Below, in pieces: positions 63,595 through 64,000 of a DNA stretch of 64,000 bases. Location: contig JACRAY010000024.1 in assembly GCA_016213325.1 (NCBI GenBank), positions 124,001 through 188,000 on the forward strand. Direction: 5' to 3'. The position numbers and the translations under genes are program-made. How positions within the stretch are numbered: position 1 is the first letter of the stretch; every line of letters begins with the position of its first letter. Under the pieces are notes generated by a model. The model searched no databases and was not told the DNA's origin. It saw nothing but the letters and a program-made list of their open reading frames with translations. Origin of the DNA: Burkholderiales bacterium. GTDB lineage: Bacteria > Pseudomonadota > Gammaproteobacteria > Burkholderiales > Burkholderiaceae_C.

Positions 63595-64000
63595 ATGCGA
63601 ACTCTGAAACTGGAAATGCAAGTGTCGCTCGACGGGTTCACTGCAAGCGCGGATGGCGACGCCAGCTGGATGATTTGGACGTGGTCTGAGGATTGGCCTT
63701 GGGACGAAGACCTGCGAGCGCACCACAATCGCCTGACGACATCATCCGACTGCATCCTGATCAGCGGAAGGATGGCGGAAGAGGGTTTTTTCGAACATTG
63801 GGAGCAGGTAGCTTCCGATGCCGAAAATCCTCAGTCGACCTTCGCCGCGGCGATCGTCGCAACGTCAAAACTTGTTGTCACACGCACGATCCAGCGTTCG
63901 CGCTGGAAGAATGCGGAACTGCTTCGCGGTGACCTGGCCGATGGAATTGCACGCCTGAAGCTTGAACCGGGCAAGGACATTCTTGTCTACGGTGGTCCTA
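63595..64000 (+). CDS. RibD C-terminal/dihydrofolate-reductase-family protein (3' end cut off)
   Basis: The frame runs off the right edge after 135 codons. The N-terminus LEMQVSLDGF and a later VATSKLVVTRT, then GKDILVYGGP, match the RibD-C/DHFR-like family (YyaP/YwjB type), which bind NADPH; substrate roles are mostly unknown. An AAAGG ribosome site lies before the ATG at 63595. The codon use is visibly less GC-rich at third positions than in genes to the left, which fits acquisition by transfer next to the tRNA-Arg. Confidence 0.85.
   Translation, partial: MRTLKLEMQVSLDGFTASADGDASWMIWTWSEDWPWDEDLRAHHNRLTTSSDCILISGRMAEEGFFEHWEQVASDAENPQSTFAAAIVATSKLVVTRTIQRSRWKNAELLRGDLADGIARLKLEPGKDILVYGGP

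Overview
The window is about 64 kb of dense, GC-rich chromosome from a betaproteobacterium, most likely a member of Comamonadaceae (Ramlibacter/Variovorax-like). The evidence is the gene order of the caa3-type cytochrome oxidase cluster, the comF-bioC-like pair, the lolB-ispE-tRNA-Gln-prs-rplY-pth run, Bug-type solute receptors and family-typical intergenic repeats. It is mostly core genome with an accessory right end. No prophage, insertion sequence, plasmid origin or CRISPR array is visible.

Layout, left to right. 1-9.5 kb: a cut-off serine hydrolase, a TauE-like exporter, a soluble hybrid histidine kinase with a small PAS partner, a Kef-type antiporter with its flavodoxin-like partner, an orphan ParA, a MaoC hydratase and TrmL. 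9.5-20.5 kb: comF, a BioC-like methyltransferase, then the cytochrome c oxidase locus (DUF2244, ctaC, ctaD, a 42-residue protein, ctaG, DUF2970, ctaE, SURF1, an SCO-like protein, ctaA, ctaB, sco), with an FNR/ANR-type dyad upstream. 20.5-33.3 kb: a HEAT-like protein, a Bug receptor, a 7TM protein with a degenerate GGDEF domain, rpoH behind a perfect CIRCE operator, cutA, an aldo/keto reductase, ftsY-selD, an M16 peptidase pair, rsmD and coaD. 33.3-42.8 kb: a hydrolase, a phosphatase and a long minus-strand operon for a dipeptide-type ABC importer, an amidase and a TTC38-like protein. 42.9-57.7 kb: ferredoxin, pth, rplY, prs, tRNA-Gln, ispE, lolB, a TPR lipoprotein-pathway neighbour, mutM, a dynamin-like GTPase, mutY, rapZ, recN, nadK and hrcA. 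57.7-63.1 kb: an accessory block between tRNA-Met and tRNA-Arg. 63.1-64 kb: a likely gene remnant and a cut-off RibD/DHFR-like gene.

How the genes work together. The oxidase block carries structural subunits, haem A synthesis (ctaA, ctaB) and copper/haem assembly factors (ctaG, sco, SURF1). hrcA and the CIRCE site before rpoH lie in the same window and suggest that HrcA controls the heat-shock sigma factor. mutM and mutY, both of the GO repair pathway, flank a dynamin-like GTPase whose stop codon overlaps the mutY start.

Most interesting items: a family of three signal-less proteins at 57.8-63 kb sharing an undescribed N-terminal helical module, Calx-beta-like and EF-hand-like parts; REP-type hairpins whose GTAG head supplies the stop codons of mutY and an alpha/beta hydrolase gene; two copies of a large inverted repeat built from a GCAGAAGAC unit, one of which codes the tail of a protein; a family repeat that supplies and may mask the ribosome binding site of a ferredoxin gene; and a recurring arrangement of a -10-like hexamer 5-7 nt before start codons, which suggests leaderless mRNAs.
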